Assembly (NCBI GenBank): GCA_023362775.1
Contig: JALMGJ010000005.1
Coordinates: 62,439,463 to 62,503,462 of the forward strand
Origin: Charina bottae
Taxonomy: Eukaryota > Chordata > Lepidosauria > Squamata > Charinaidae
DNA length: 64,000 nt
Reading direction: 5' to 3'
Below, piece after piece: positions 11,894 through 25,300 of this stretch; position 1 is the first letter of the stretch, and each line of letters begins with the position of its first letter. The notes beneath the pieces are model-generated. The model was not told where the DNA came from. It worked only from the letters and a program-made list of their open reading frames with translations, and ran no database searches. Position numbers and translations under genes: made by a program.

Positions 11894-11901
11894 GATATGA
11901 C

Positions 11902-13235
11902 AATTTCAAGTTTAAAATGTTTCAGATTTTGATGTTTTGTACATAATTGCTACTTAGCTAGAACCATTAAGCATTCAGTAGAAGTGTGCAGAAAGAGATA
12001 CCTGCATAGAGATAATCTAGCATCTCAGTCAGATATTTCTGTTTATGCTGACCCATTTATTAAACTCATGTTTTATATTGGAGTCTGCAAGTCATGTTCA
12101 GACAGCGTACTGTCACGTTTTTGTCTATGGATATATGACAAGATATAAGAGTTACTTATTTATTTATATTATATCGATTTATATACCTTTTAGCTTTTTC
12201 TTAGCATTTCTATACTTTAAAAAAAGCCTATAGGCATAGAGAATTGCTGCTGCTGCTGTTGTAATTATTATTACTTGTCTCCTTCAATTTAGCCTTGAAC
12301 CACTCAGTTTTAGAGCTAGGTGACTGTTGATTACTGGCCTAATCGACATCTGACCTGAGAAACTGTAGTTTCCATGTAAATCCCACAATACCATGATGCA
12401 CAACTCAGTTGAGAACAAGCTAAACTGCAATTCCCTAGCCTTGTTTCATACTGATCAGCTGCACTGCATTATAGCCTGGATTTAATTTCAATTTGCTCAT
12501 CCTGATCCAGTTTATTATTTAATGTTGGCAGCATTTAAGATTATCAGCCTCTTACTTGGAATTAAGTGACAAGACCTAGCATTCTAGTGATGACACATAC
12601 TAGTGACATTCCAAAACCTGAGGTCCACCCCCAATGGTTTCTTTAAAGATTAAACAAGGTAAAGAACAAGAGGGAATCATGTGGAGCTCTGTATATCACT
12701 ATTACTATCATCAGTTCTTTGAGACTGGCCTTAAACAATTTTCTTAAAAATGGAAATAATCCTAGGTATCTGAATGCTAGGAAGGTGTCTGTATGCAACC
12801 ATCATGAAGGGTTACTGGATATATACCAAGCGACTAGCTGTAAAGTAATCCAAATCAAATATCATTGAGTGAGCCTCAAATGAAGGAAAGTGTAGAGGGA
12901 GATGCTGTTCCAGAAAAGTACTAACACAATTTATATTTTCTAGTTGAATTACATATCCACATACCTGATACTTAATAGGGCTTACTTTTGTGTAGACATA
13001 CAGTATATAGGATTCACTGTTAATATATTAGGCTAAATTCATCTATACAGAGAGTTAAGCTTGATATATGCCTGAGAGATTTTGATTTGGTTAGAGCGCT
13101 TTCAACCATGTCAACACAATAGTGGCTATAAATGTGTGCCTGTGTTTAAAGTTTTTGCTCATTTGGTGTTTCTCCTTCTGGCATTTTTTTTAATGCTAAA
13201 ATAGTGGCCTTTTCTCCTCTTCTTTCCCCTTCTAG
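11902..13235. other. Unassigned intron sequence before the DOCK1 SH3 exon
   Basis: AT-rich with short chance frames only. The last 40 bases form a pyrimidine-rich acceptor tract. Confidence 0.4.
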
Positions 13236-13319
13236 CATTCTATAATTATGATGCCCGGGGTCCAGATGAACTGTCGCTACAAATAGGAGACACCATGCAC
13301 ATACTGGAAACACATGAAG
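13236..13319 (+). CDS. DOCK1: DOCK1 exon: first half of SH3 domain
   Basis: An 84-nt exon preceded by a pyrimidine-rich tract and TAG. It encodes [18 protein letters not shown] and then HILETHE, the RT-loop half of the SH3 domain that binds ELMO proline-rich sequence. It enters with two bases of a split codon and leaves with one. The donor is GCAAGT rather than GT; the next exon starts with GT TGG TAC, which completes the Gly codon and fixes this border. By human numbering this should be the second coding exon. Confidence 0.95.
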
Positions 13320-16300
13320 GCAAGTGGAACAAATGTTTCTTTCATAATCATTATTCTCACAGTTATTATTATGAGCATTTTGGCTTAGCGTGTCTTGCTT
13401 ATTTTAGCAAATTAGTTCTATTTTGAGACCTAATGAAATATTGAAACATTTAAATGGGCACTAAAATTAACAGTCACTACACATTAAATAGGCATGTCAT
13501 AATTGATGAATAACCTTTGTAAGATGCAAATGTTTTGCTCTTTTTTTTCTTTTTCTGCAAAAAACCCCCAAGATTAATGTTTGTGTACCTTAATTTGTAT
13601 GGATCTCTGGTGGTATCTGTTAAGTAGTTAGAAAGGTGATAGATGTTCTTGGTACCCTTGCAGATAATAAATAAAACCCTTCTTTTAAAAGGGGTTAATC
13701 TTGAATGCTGAAAATATAAAAGATACTTATCTTATAAATTACTTATACTCCTTTGTAAAGAACTAGCAATGCTTTTGGTTTGTGATCACTCAGCCATTTC
13801 AGAAATAACCTTTTCTATGCATTCCCTTCATTATGAAGTAAAGCAGTGGAAATATTTACTATTATGAGATATTTAATTAATTAAATGTATACAGAGGCCT
13901 CTCTATTTTGTTTTCATAACAGCTCCAAAATCAGTTAGGATTTGCCAAAGTTATCAAGGATCTCCATTCTTGAGTAGGGATTTGAACCCAGGTCTTTTCA
14001 GTATAGCAAGATAAGAGATAATCTCTTCATTCTTTCTCTTGCATCCAGCTGTGCTTGCCTACCTTTGAATACATTATGTTTTCAATCGCCTTGTATCTGC
14101 CAATACAATGCTGCAATCTTTTAACAATTTTATTGATTCTCCCCAGTAAGCTCTTTCTAGAATTGGAGGCTTATTTTCTTTCTCATCAATATGTACATCT
14201 GCTTGCTCTTCCTTGACTCCTTTTCCTCTAACCTTTAGACATAAACAAAAGACCCTGTTGCACTGTTTCCACCAATACTGTGTAAGCTAGGAAAGACTGC
14301 TTGCCTAAAATAGACACAGTAAACGGTCTTTTAGATGACAAATAACATATTTTTCCTCTTTCATTTCTATATATTTTTTAAAAGTCAAGTTTCATTGTTT
14401 CATTGCTGCATTATGATGGTGGTCATATGCAGACTGAGTGGCTGCATAAATTAGATTCTGGATGTATGTTTTACACACATATATTTTATGTCACTCTAAT
14501 GGCCTTATATGCATAAGTGGACCTGTGCAACACTGTTTTAATTTAATTATTTTAATTTAATTATTTCTTTATACTATTTCTAAAGTACAATAAGAGAGAA
14601 AATATTTTGTGTTTAGCTCAACTCCTTGTGACTTTGTGGACATGACATGTAATGTCTTTTGGGAAATGGTATGGTAGTGTTTCGCCATTGCCGCCTTCCA
14701 GGTTATTTTTTCAACTTCTCATTCTAGCCGATAGCCCCAATACTTCCTGATAGTGTCCCATTCACGTTCTATCCTGACCTGACCTTGTTTGAGATTAGCC
14801 AGGGTTGGCTAAATCCTGCCACCTAGATGGGCTCTAACCTGAACATTTGTTGTTAAAAATAATCTCAAAGTCCTGCTTCAGGTGTCTGTGCTCCTTTCTC
14901 CTTTTATGTGCCAGGGATTTTTAAACAGGCCATAATTTGCTGTTGCATCTGAAGCTAGTAGATTACTGTTCATTTAAATCATAGCTTTCCAAACTGTGTG
15001 TTGCGACACATTATTGTGTTGCGACAAAACCCGGAAGTGCTGATGGTGTGTCGCCGCCGCCCATGCAGTGGCGCGCGGCGACAGCAGTGGTGTGTGTGGC
15101 GGCGGCAGCGGCGCGCCATCAGCGCTTCCGGGTTTTAGCGCAAAACACGAGGCCGCCGTTTATGCATCTTAGAGAAGTTTTTTTCAGATCAAACACTAGA
15201 AACCTTCATTTAACCTAGACAAATAATACAGCTTTTGTTGAAGCTCAGCAGCATGTTATCTGATCTAAATGTCTGGTGTATGGATATTATTTGTCAAGGG
15301 GTTTGATAGTTGATAAAATACGATAGAGTAACTTGATAGTAATGGACCTACTGGTTGGTAGTTTTTGGAGAATCTTATTCATATTTGGTAATTCTACCTA
15401 ACATTAATGTTCTTAATCATGTAATATTTAATTTCCTTTTTATTGACTTGTTAATAAATTAATATTGTAAGTCAACTTTACTATATGGCTTTTAATCAAG
15501 ATAATGAACTTATTCACAAAAACATTTTCCTATCTTAATGACAGCAATGCATGCATGCAGTGGTTTTTTCTTCTCAGCAGTGGCATCAACTGATCATTAA
15601 GAAGGAATCTCATTTTTAATATTTTTCGTACATTTTTGCTTGTTGCACACCTAAATAATATCTAACAACTAAATATTTAGAAAATATTTAAATATGCTTA
15701 GAGCAGGAAAATTATGGCCATTAATTTTGGTTAATTATGCTTTTCAAGATCTCAGCACTTGAGAAAATGCTCATGCTAAAGGTTTATCCCAGTTGAATAC
15801 ATTTGGAATTATTTTAAATTATGTTTAGTAAAATTATTAGTAACATGGTTCTGTGAAGCCTATACATACTTTACTGTCAAAAAGATGAGTTATTTTAGTA
15901 ATTTAGCTTGCTGTCAGTCATTTATATATATAAATGACTCAGTGACTCAGATCCTGCAGTGCCAGACGTGTCCCCCTGCTTAAGCCAGTACATGTCCGGG
16001 CCCGTCTGATGTTTGCTAGAGAGCATTTGGATGATCCAGGAGAGGATTGGGAGAATGTTATATGGTCAGATGAAACCAAAGTAGAACTGTTTGGTAGAAA
16101 CACAACTCGTCGTGTTTGGAGGAGAGAGAATGCTGAGTTGCATCCAAAGAACACCATACCTACTGTGAAGCATGGGGGTGGCAACATCATGCTTTGGGGC
16201 TGTTTCTCTGCAAAGGGACCAGGACGACTGATCCGTGTACAGGAAAGAATGAATGGGGCCATGTATCGTGAGATTTTGAGTGCAAACCTCCTTCCATCAG

Positions 16301-19300
16301 CAAGGGCATTGAAGATGAAACGTGGCTGGGTCTTTCAGCATGACAACGATCCCAAACACACCGCCCGGGCAACGAAGGAGTGGCTTCGTAAGAAGCATTT
16401 CAAGGTCCTGGAGTGGCCTAGCCAGTCTCCAGATCTCAACCCCATAGAAAACCTTTGGAGGGAGTTTAAAGTCCGTGTTGCCCAGCGACAGCCCCAAAAC
16501 ATCACTGCTCTAGAGGAGATCTGCATGGAGGAATGGGCCAACATACCAGCAACAGTGTGTGCCAACCTTGTGAAGACTTACAGAAAACATTTGACCTCTG
16601 TCATTGCCAACAAAGGATATATAGCAAAGTATTGAGATGAACTTTTGATATTGACCAAATACTTATTTTCCACCATAATTTGCAAATAAATTCTTTCCAA
16701 ATCAGACAATGTGATTGTCTGGATTTGTTTTCTCATTTTGTCTCTCATAGTTGAGGTCTACCTATGATGTCAATTACAGGCCTCTCTCATCTTTTTAAGT
16801 GGGAGAACTTGCACAATTGGTGGCTGACTAAATACTTTTTCGCCCCACTGTATATAGTTGAATCATGTATACAATTCCCATCACCTTATGATTTATAATG
16901 TACATCTGAGCTTTTTGAACTGATTAATTTATATAGATATAGATACATATTATAGAAACTATGGCTCAGTTTCTATGTGATACTGACTTGGGGTTTAATT
17001 CTGCAGGCAGCTTTTTTTTCCAATTAAAGATTGCAACCATGAAATAGGGGAAGGCAATCTAGGGCTGTGGGAAGAGAATATACTTCCTGGGCTGTACTTC
17101 CAGTTAATTCTGATGACCATTATGTTAGCCTTTGGAAAGACCCATTCATTGATAGCAGTAGGAGCTTTTCTGTGAGGAAGAAGGGGATTATTATTAGGAT
17201 TAAGATACTATTTTAACAATATGATAATGATTAATCCCTTCTCATATGCTGGGATATGTGTAATATTAAACCACTATTTATTTAAGTCCACATATAATTG
17301 TTTTATGTATCCAACCATAATATTACCAATTACTGTGAAGTGCAACTTGTTCATTCTATTTTAATAGCAGCCCCCTTGTTAGACTGCTCCAAAGTAAATC
17401 AGTTGAATTTTTTGTCTTTTAAGATAACCCTTAGATTACAGAATAAAGTTCTTCCTTCTTTATTTGCCTTCCACCTGTAATAGTACAGTAGACAAGCTCA
17501 GTGAGTGGCAATAAAAGAAAGGATAGAGAGAACAGAAAACAACATATTAAATGTGGAACGCCTATAAAGAAGCAACTAATAAGAAAGGAATAAAGGAAAG
17601 AGAAGAGAATGAAAAGAGAAATAAAGGGAGGAAAATCATAAAAGGATAAAATCAGAGATAGAGGGAAAATATGGAAATGAAGCAGCAAGCAAATTCCAAA
17701 AGCTATAGCAATGATTACAGAATGGGTCCTAAGTAGAAAAAACCCTCAATTGTTTGAAACCCCAACCCCACTCGCTCAACATGAGCCTGACATATATAAC
17801 AGTGCAAAGTTTCTTGTCAGTTCTGTGCTGAATTGGATATATTTTGTGTGAAATATCTCTCCCAATTTGTCTGACATAGCACCATCATTCTGAATGTTTA
17901 TTGTTTGTGAGACTTTATTTTATTTTTTTAATTAAATAGTCATCCTAAACCAGAATGGGCTTGTTAGCAATAAAAACACATGATGCTGATCACTTGCAGA
18001 TGTGTTGCAGACTGGGACATTTCTCTGGCATGGCATATTCTTCCAGAGATGTGAGAAATGTTTTGATAAGCTGAAATAATTATACTACAATAGAACCTGA
18101 AAAATATCCTATAGGTACTACTGTAGAGGGAAAGGCCTTTACCCATGCAGAGGGATATGGGGAGAGCTAGAATTGAGGCTAGATTGGGTATCACACTTAA
18201 GTACATTTGTGCAAAATATTTCAGTGTCCAACTTGTCTAAGTTTTAAATAATTTGCTATAAACAATAATGTTTTTCAGGTGTTATTCCTCTGTATAGGGT
18301 ATAGTTACGCAAGTACGATAGGGCATTGCATCTCCTTCATGTGAATGGAGTAGTCTCAAATGGTTTATACTTTGTTTTAATGTCAATGGAAATGTCCATC
18401 TAACAAGAAATAAGTAGACGTCTTCTGTAGATGTTTATGCTCAAAGTGTGGAACAGCCACACTGAAATAGTGTTAAAACAAAGCATATAATATTCTTAAT
18501 AGATACTCATCCTGGTGGTCCAGTTCTTTCTTCAGATTGAGAAAGCACTTGTATAGAAAAATCTAGGACGATCTTCGAAAAAAATTGGCAAAATTTGAAA
18601 AACAAACAAACAAATAAATCTTCCTAGCCTAGATTTCTCCGTGTTGGAATTAAAGGGATATGTAGCCTACAATATATGGAGGAATCTAGGTTGGGGAAAA
18701 TTGCTGTGAAACTTGCAGTCTAAGACATGATGGAAAATATTGGGACTTCCAGTGGGGACCAATGGCGGCTTGAGCTGTTTTTTTCCACTGTCTGTGGACT
18801 GACCTGTCAGAGTGGTGTTTTTTCTTGGGCTCAGGCAGGGTTCCTTGGAGCCCAGAAGCATTCTCTGGATTAAGGAGAACCCCAGGAATCACCCCATGTG
18901 TTCTCTGGATGGCTGGTCACAGCCAGAAGACCGCAAAACAGCGTTTCGCGATCAACTGATAAGTGATCAGCTGGGAGGCGTGGCTGTCATCTTTTTCCCA
19001 AGCTGCTCTGAAGCCAAAATGAACCTTAAAGCTGCCCACCCCATTTCTATAGCACTAAGGTTTTTTTTGTTTGAATTTTACCAAAGAGAGGCTTTCTACA
19101 ACAAAGAAATGCAGAATCTTAGTGACTCTCATTAATTTTGAAAATTATTAACTTGGTAATTTGGCTTTTTATATATAATTTGTTAAATTGAGATTTAAAG
19201 AATTTTGGGGTTTTTTTTGCTTTTTTTTATTAAAGTGATTTTTCAGGAATATAATATTTTCTTCATTGAATATGCAGATTGGAGTTCTGATCTATTTGCT

Positions 19301-22300
19301 TTCACTTTCCCGTGGGAATGCTGTTGTTATTACTTTTTATTTTCCTGATTGGCCATATCGGAGATAAAAAGGTTGGAGAGAGTGTTCAGTTACAGCAGGG
19401 CTTTCCAAACTTTTGCTGTTGGCAACACACCAACGGGTGGCATGCAAAAACCTGGAAGTGCCACCGCCACTGCGGCACACAAAACCCCAGAAGCGCCGGT
19501 GGCGGCGCTTCCGGGTTGCCGCCGTGCTTTCGGGTTTTTGCGTGCGGCGGCATCAGCGTCCTGGAACCTGGAAGTGCTGACGGGCTGCCGTGCATGGCGG
19601 CAGCGCACCATCAGCACTTCTGGGTTGTCATGCGACACGCTTGGGGCCCCCAGGCAACACAGTACTGTGTCGCGACACGCAGTTTGGAAATCCCTGAGTT
19701 ACAGCGTTAATGACTTCCTGAGGCACTAGAGGGCGCCATAATCTATTTTACCATTAAGAAATATGGAGGAAATTAATTTGATATTTAAAGATCTCTACAA
19801 TGCTGTTATTCAAGTCTTGGAGCATTTCTCAGAATTTGTGGAGTCCAAATTGTCACAAGAATCGAGAGAAACTGATAAGGCTGAAAACTACCTTAAGAGT
19901 AAAGTGGTTTCTCCAAAGAAAAAGATGAGAATTGGTTACTTACGTTTAAATAGTCAAAAGAAAACTGAGTTGTCGAAAGTTGAAGATAGGAAGACTGTCT
20001 TGCCACCACACCATGATCAAGAAAGAGAATTAAATTCTAGAGGCTGGAAGATTTTGGATGAATATTTGGGCTTTTTAAAGCAGGTTGTAGAATTTGAAAT
20101 TGACAAGAAAAAATCTCTGTACATAATAGTGAGATATTTAAATGCCTTGATTTACTTTGAAGTGGGATAATTGTCTAAATATGTTTATCAGGACGGTTTC
20201 TTAAAGGTTTGGATAAATGGTTATGCTGTTTTGAAAATTCCTACATTTTTGGTAAATGCTTAGGTTATTGTTTAAATATGGTTATCAGGATGGCTTTTTA
20301 AGGCAGGGCTTTCCAAAGTTTTCCCACAGCGACACACCAACCGCCGTTGGTGTGTCGCCGCGGGAAAACCCGGAAGTGCTGCCGTTGTGGCAGCACGCAA
20401 AAACCCGGAAGCGCTGCTGCCGTTTTTGGGTTTTTGCGCGCCGCCGTTGGTGTGTCGCCGCGGGAAAACCCGGAAGCGCTGATAATGATGTACAGAGATT
20501 TTTTCTTATCAATTTCAAATTCTACAACCTGCTTTAAAAAGCCTAAATATTCATCCAAAATCTTCCAGCCTCTAGAATTTAATTCTCTTTCTTGATCATG
20601 GTGTGGTGGCAACACAGTCTTCCTATCTTCAACTTTCGACAACTCAGTTTTTTTTTGACTATTTAAACGTAATTTAAATGTGATAATGATCAGCGCTTCC
20701 GGGTTGTGTGGCGACACACCAGACTGTGTGTGGCGACACACTTTTGTGTTGCGACACAGAGTTTGGAAAGCTTTGTTTTAAGGGTTTATGCTGTTTGGAG
20801 AATTCTTATATTTTTGGTTAATGTTAGTTTAGTTGGCAGATAGGAGCAAATTATAGTGAAGAAGGATAGTGTTTGTTACTATATTAGGTTCCAAATTATG
20901 TTTGAAGGGTTTTATATGTTTTTCTTTAATTGGGAGGGTAATCTTGGTTTAGAAGGAAATGTAATAATGATAATCTAAATGCTTTATAGAAATTTTTAGT
21001 ATAATATGAATTGGAGTAAGAGATTGATATCGATTTATGTATATCTTTGTTGTAGAAAGTCGGAAGTCACTTTGTAGTAGTTTGATTTGTGTTTTTTCAC
21101 ACCTTTTTAGTTCTGTTTCTTTTTTCTTTATAGGCTGCTTTATTTCAATCTTTTTAGTTTTTATGTATATTTTGAAAATGTTTTAATAAAGTTTTATAAG
21201 ATATGATGGAAAATATTACATATTCCTTCAAGGAATACAAGGCTTAAAGTTCCTTAGCTTATACCATCCTTTTCTGGGAAGACCTAAAAAGCGCCAGCCA
21301 AATGTCGCCCCCCCTCCCCCAAATTTGGCAGTGGTACAAAGGACAAACATTATTATTTAGTGATTCTTTTAAAAAAATCCTAAAATTTTGCTTACGGATA
21401 AATGTATCTGAAGACTTCACAAAGTTTGAACATTGTTATTGTTGGGTCATTTTTTAGGATTGTAATCCTCAATTTTATCTATTTATTCAATAAATATATA
21501 TGAGGAACTTTAAAATTATATGATGTCTTAGGGACATGTTACGTGATAAATTAATCCATAGCATATAGCACCCTCTTTAGTTTTCTACTAGATTGTAAGC
21601 AAATGGTGGGTAATGATGATTATTGTCCTTGGAGAGGTGGGGTTTAATCCTTCTCCTAAGATTTATGTTGAATAATTTAAACCATAATAAAGGAATTTTC
21701 TCAGATACCTGTCAATCTATAGTTTTTCAGTAAGGAATCAGGAAGCAGAAAATTAGTAACTGGGTAGGTGCTCTTATATTTCAAAGATACGTAACATTTA
21801 TTAATGATAATAGATCTGTTTACATGGAGTTCTGTGGTGACTCTGGGCATTCTTATCTTCCAATTGTTTTGTCAAAGCTTATTAAAACATGTTATCTTTT
21901 AGGTTGGTACAGAGGTTATACTTTAAGGAAAAAATCAAAAAAAGTAAGTATTTTGTTTCTGTGTTAATGATGTCACTTTTTTAAAAGCTTAAGCATTATA
22001 GTAACCTCCTAAGTGATTTCATTATAGTTTGAAACTTTTTAGATACAGCAGAAATGTTGATGAAATAAAAGTTTTAATTGGCTGATGCTGTTGATTATAA
22101 CACTACTTTTTTCAAACAAACAAATAACAATATGGATTTGTTGAATTTACTTCTTGAAAAGAAGTAGGTAGATTCATTTTATTTTACATCTCTCCTTACA
22201 AAAAGTTTGATTACTGTACTTACGTTTTTGCTTTAAAAATAGTTTAAAATTCTGGATTCCAATGTAAATGAAGACATTTAATTGAAATTGCTTCCTTCCT

Positions 22301-25300
22301 AAATAGGATAATTATTAAAATGCATTAGAAGTTGACAACTTACCCATAGTTTATAACAGGGGTGAGCAACGTCAGGCCCGCGGGCCGTATAAGGCCCGCG
22401 GGGTTCCCACCTAAGGCCCGCAGGGCTCCCGCCCGCAAACCCCGCCCCTTCCATGCAATTGGCTCCCTCCCGCAAACCCCCCCCAGTGCTTGTGATTGGC
22501 TCCCTCCCGCAGACTCTGGCCCCTGGTCCGCAGAAATCCCAGAAACCCCGCCCCCCCGGTCCCTGGTTATAAATATCCAAATGGCCCTTGGCAGAAAAAA
22601 GGTTCCCCACCCCTGGTTTATAAGGAGGAGGAGGGAGAGGATATGGAACTAAGGTTTGTCAATGTGATATAAACTATTATACAGTGCATCAATTCAACAG
22701 TAGGTAGCCTAAAGTGGAAATAAAGTTTCCAAACTCTTTCCCTACATGCTTAGGAGGAGGAAAGTTGATGGAGTAGAATGCAAGGCTTGTTTGGGATCAT
22801 TGTTCAGGATTACCACAAATTCTTTGGAGCAAAAATGTTAATAGCTCCTGATCTTGTAAACTGATTGTCATTAATGAAACATTCTTCAAAATCATGAGCA
22901 AAGTATCAGTAAGGTTGGGTTTTTTTTTAAGTTAATGAATGCTTTTCATAGATAATCCAAAATTTAGGAAGATAGTATAATAAGATAAACCTAGACAAAC
23001 ACTTATAATAGCATGATCCAATTTGAGGCTCTCCAGATATTTCAGATTATATTTATTATTACCTCTGCCAATTGGTCTGGTGGTAATTGTAATTTAAAAT
23101 TGATTGCTGGAAAATAAATTGTAATTATAAAGTATATTACATTTTTACATACGGTAAACAAATAGCAATAAATTTATTTTTCCTATTTAAAAGGGCATCT
23201 TTCCTGCTTCCTATATACAACTTAAAGAAGCAATAGTCGAAGGAAAAGGGTGAGTTTTGGAGCTTAAAAAATAACAGATGGAAATATCAGTTATTTGATG
23301 GTTTTTTTGTATATATTAAAATAGATACAGTATGAGTGTGCAGAAAAAATGAAGCCTGAAATTTATTTTCTAATTTTGAATATCATGGTGACGAAAAGAC
23401 AAGAGAAATAATGAGACATCAACAGTCTGATTTGCGTTTCCCACCCCTAGGATTAGTGTTTTTAAGATACTTTAGCTGAGTAAAAGTATCAGTGTTTAGT
23501 CCCCCTAGTTGATATTCTCTAAAATCCTATGTACAACAAATATTGATGTTTATGAGACTGCTCTTTAGTTTGTATATTTACATGGGAAGTATTGAGGATA
23601 ACAGAAACAAGTTTTCCAAGCAGCATGGCTTCTTCCAATTAAGATTATCTGCTTAAAATTTTGTTGGTTAACACCATCCCTACACAACTTGTAGAGGGGA
23701 AAGGGCCACATTGATTGAATTAAAAATGATTGTGGGCTGCAAAGGAATACTTGATGCACCAATCAGTTGTTGGGTGGCTAGGGGAACAGCAGCAGGGCTG
23801 AAGCTGGTGGCATTGGTGAAGCCTGGAGGCTTTGGAGATGCCTTGGCAGCATGTCTTTTTTTTGGGGGGGGGGGACAATCCTTCGTGGCCGCAGCCGTGT
23901 TTGGTGGTAGTGAATTTATTGAGTTTTTTTGAAAAAATGCCGGCAGCTGCACAAGGCTGCTTGGCAGGCTGCATGTGGCCCATGGGCCCTAAGTGGTTCA
24001 GGCCTGGTTTAGACAATGTAATAGGGAAGAATTGTCAAGAACCATCATGACAGGATTTCACTAAAATAAAAGGAGTAACGAAGTACCTGAGAGTTTTACA
24101 AAGTGGCAGTATGGCTCTATATGAGAAAAGAGAAAAATAAGAGCAAAAGAAGGACATAGTAAGGGATTTTTTTGCTGATAAATTGTAGGTATGTGGTATT
24201 GACTTTACAGGAAGTCTGGTTACAAGTCAGGATTCTAGGTATGTGATCTGTAGGACCAATTGACATATTCTTTCACATGTGATTTGGTGAATTTGATTGA
24301 TATAAGAAGGTACACTGTAATCCAGTTGTTCCTTAAAGATGTATGTACTGTAGGTAGTCCTCGGGTTATGATGGCAATTGAGACCAGAATTTCTGTCGCT
24401 AAGTGATGCAGTTGTAAAATGTGACATCATGTGACTGCATCGCTTTGCGACAGCAATCCTGGCAGTCCTGATTGCCATCATAATCCCAGGACCATGCGGG
24501 TCGTTAAGTGAGGACCTTACGTGACCACGATGTGGGAAGAGGTGGGAGTCCCAGGCAAGTAGGCTGGCAGGTGAGAGCTACAGATTGGTGGGTGCCGTGG
24601 TCGGGCCCTATGGAGCGTGGGTGGGTGGTGAAAAAGCAGCAGGCGCGGGAGTGACTTGTGACCTCCTACCGGCTTCCCCTTTGACTTTGCTTGTAGGAAG
24701 CCGGCAGGGAAAGTCACAAATGGCGATCACATGACTGTGGGACTCTGTGTCATGGAGGGTTCGGGCTCGGAGTCAGACGACGAGGATGGGCGGCCAGCCT
24801 CTGACGTAGAGTTGGAGGGCGAGCAGACAGCTCTAGTTAAACGGCTGCCTGAGCATGGACCGGACTCCATATGCCTAGATTCCTCAGACGATGAGGATGG
24901 GCGGCCAGCCTCTGACATAGAGTTGGAGGGCGAGCAGACAGCTCTAGATAAACGGCCGCCTGAGCAGTCAGAGGAGGCGGGGCTGGTCAGCGAGCAGCAG
25001 GCACAGGCACTGCTGATTAGTGAGGACGAAGACTCAGAGCTGCCGCCCCCTCCCAGTGCTCGAGAAAGGAGAACGGAAAGGAGAGAGGAACAGCGGAGGT
25101 CGGCGAGGCTACGCGTGAGAAAGTAGCCCCGCCCTCCTAAATAAACTCCACCCGGGTCTGCCTCTATAAAAAGGGAGCTGCAAGCCCAGACCGTTTGTTG
25201 GGGACAACCGTCTGCTTACAGGACTCCATGTGCCTGGATTCCTGATTGGAAAACCTCATGACCTGACTCTTGGATTCACTTGACTAATCGTGTTTTGAAC

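Larger units (their letters stand above)
18742..21202 (+). mobile_element. Non-autonomous L1-like (HAL1-like) element, complete, with nested insertions
   Basis: It is flanked by a 15-bp duplication atgatggaaaatatt (18727-18741 and 21203-21217). It starts gggacttccagtgggg and ends with ttttaataaagttttataag, and carries gtagaaagtcggaagtcact near 21050, matching the element at 1337-2737. Removing two hAT insertions leaves about 1.7 kb. It has an ORF1-like frame but no reverse transcriptase. Confidence 0.85.

Noticed and set aside
19312..20741. Several overlapping frames on both strands
   Set aside because: Most come from the GC-rich hAT MITEs. The minus frame with [14 protein letters not shown] is the inverted copy of the LINE frame.
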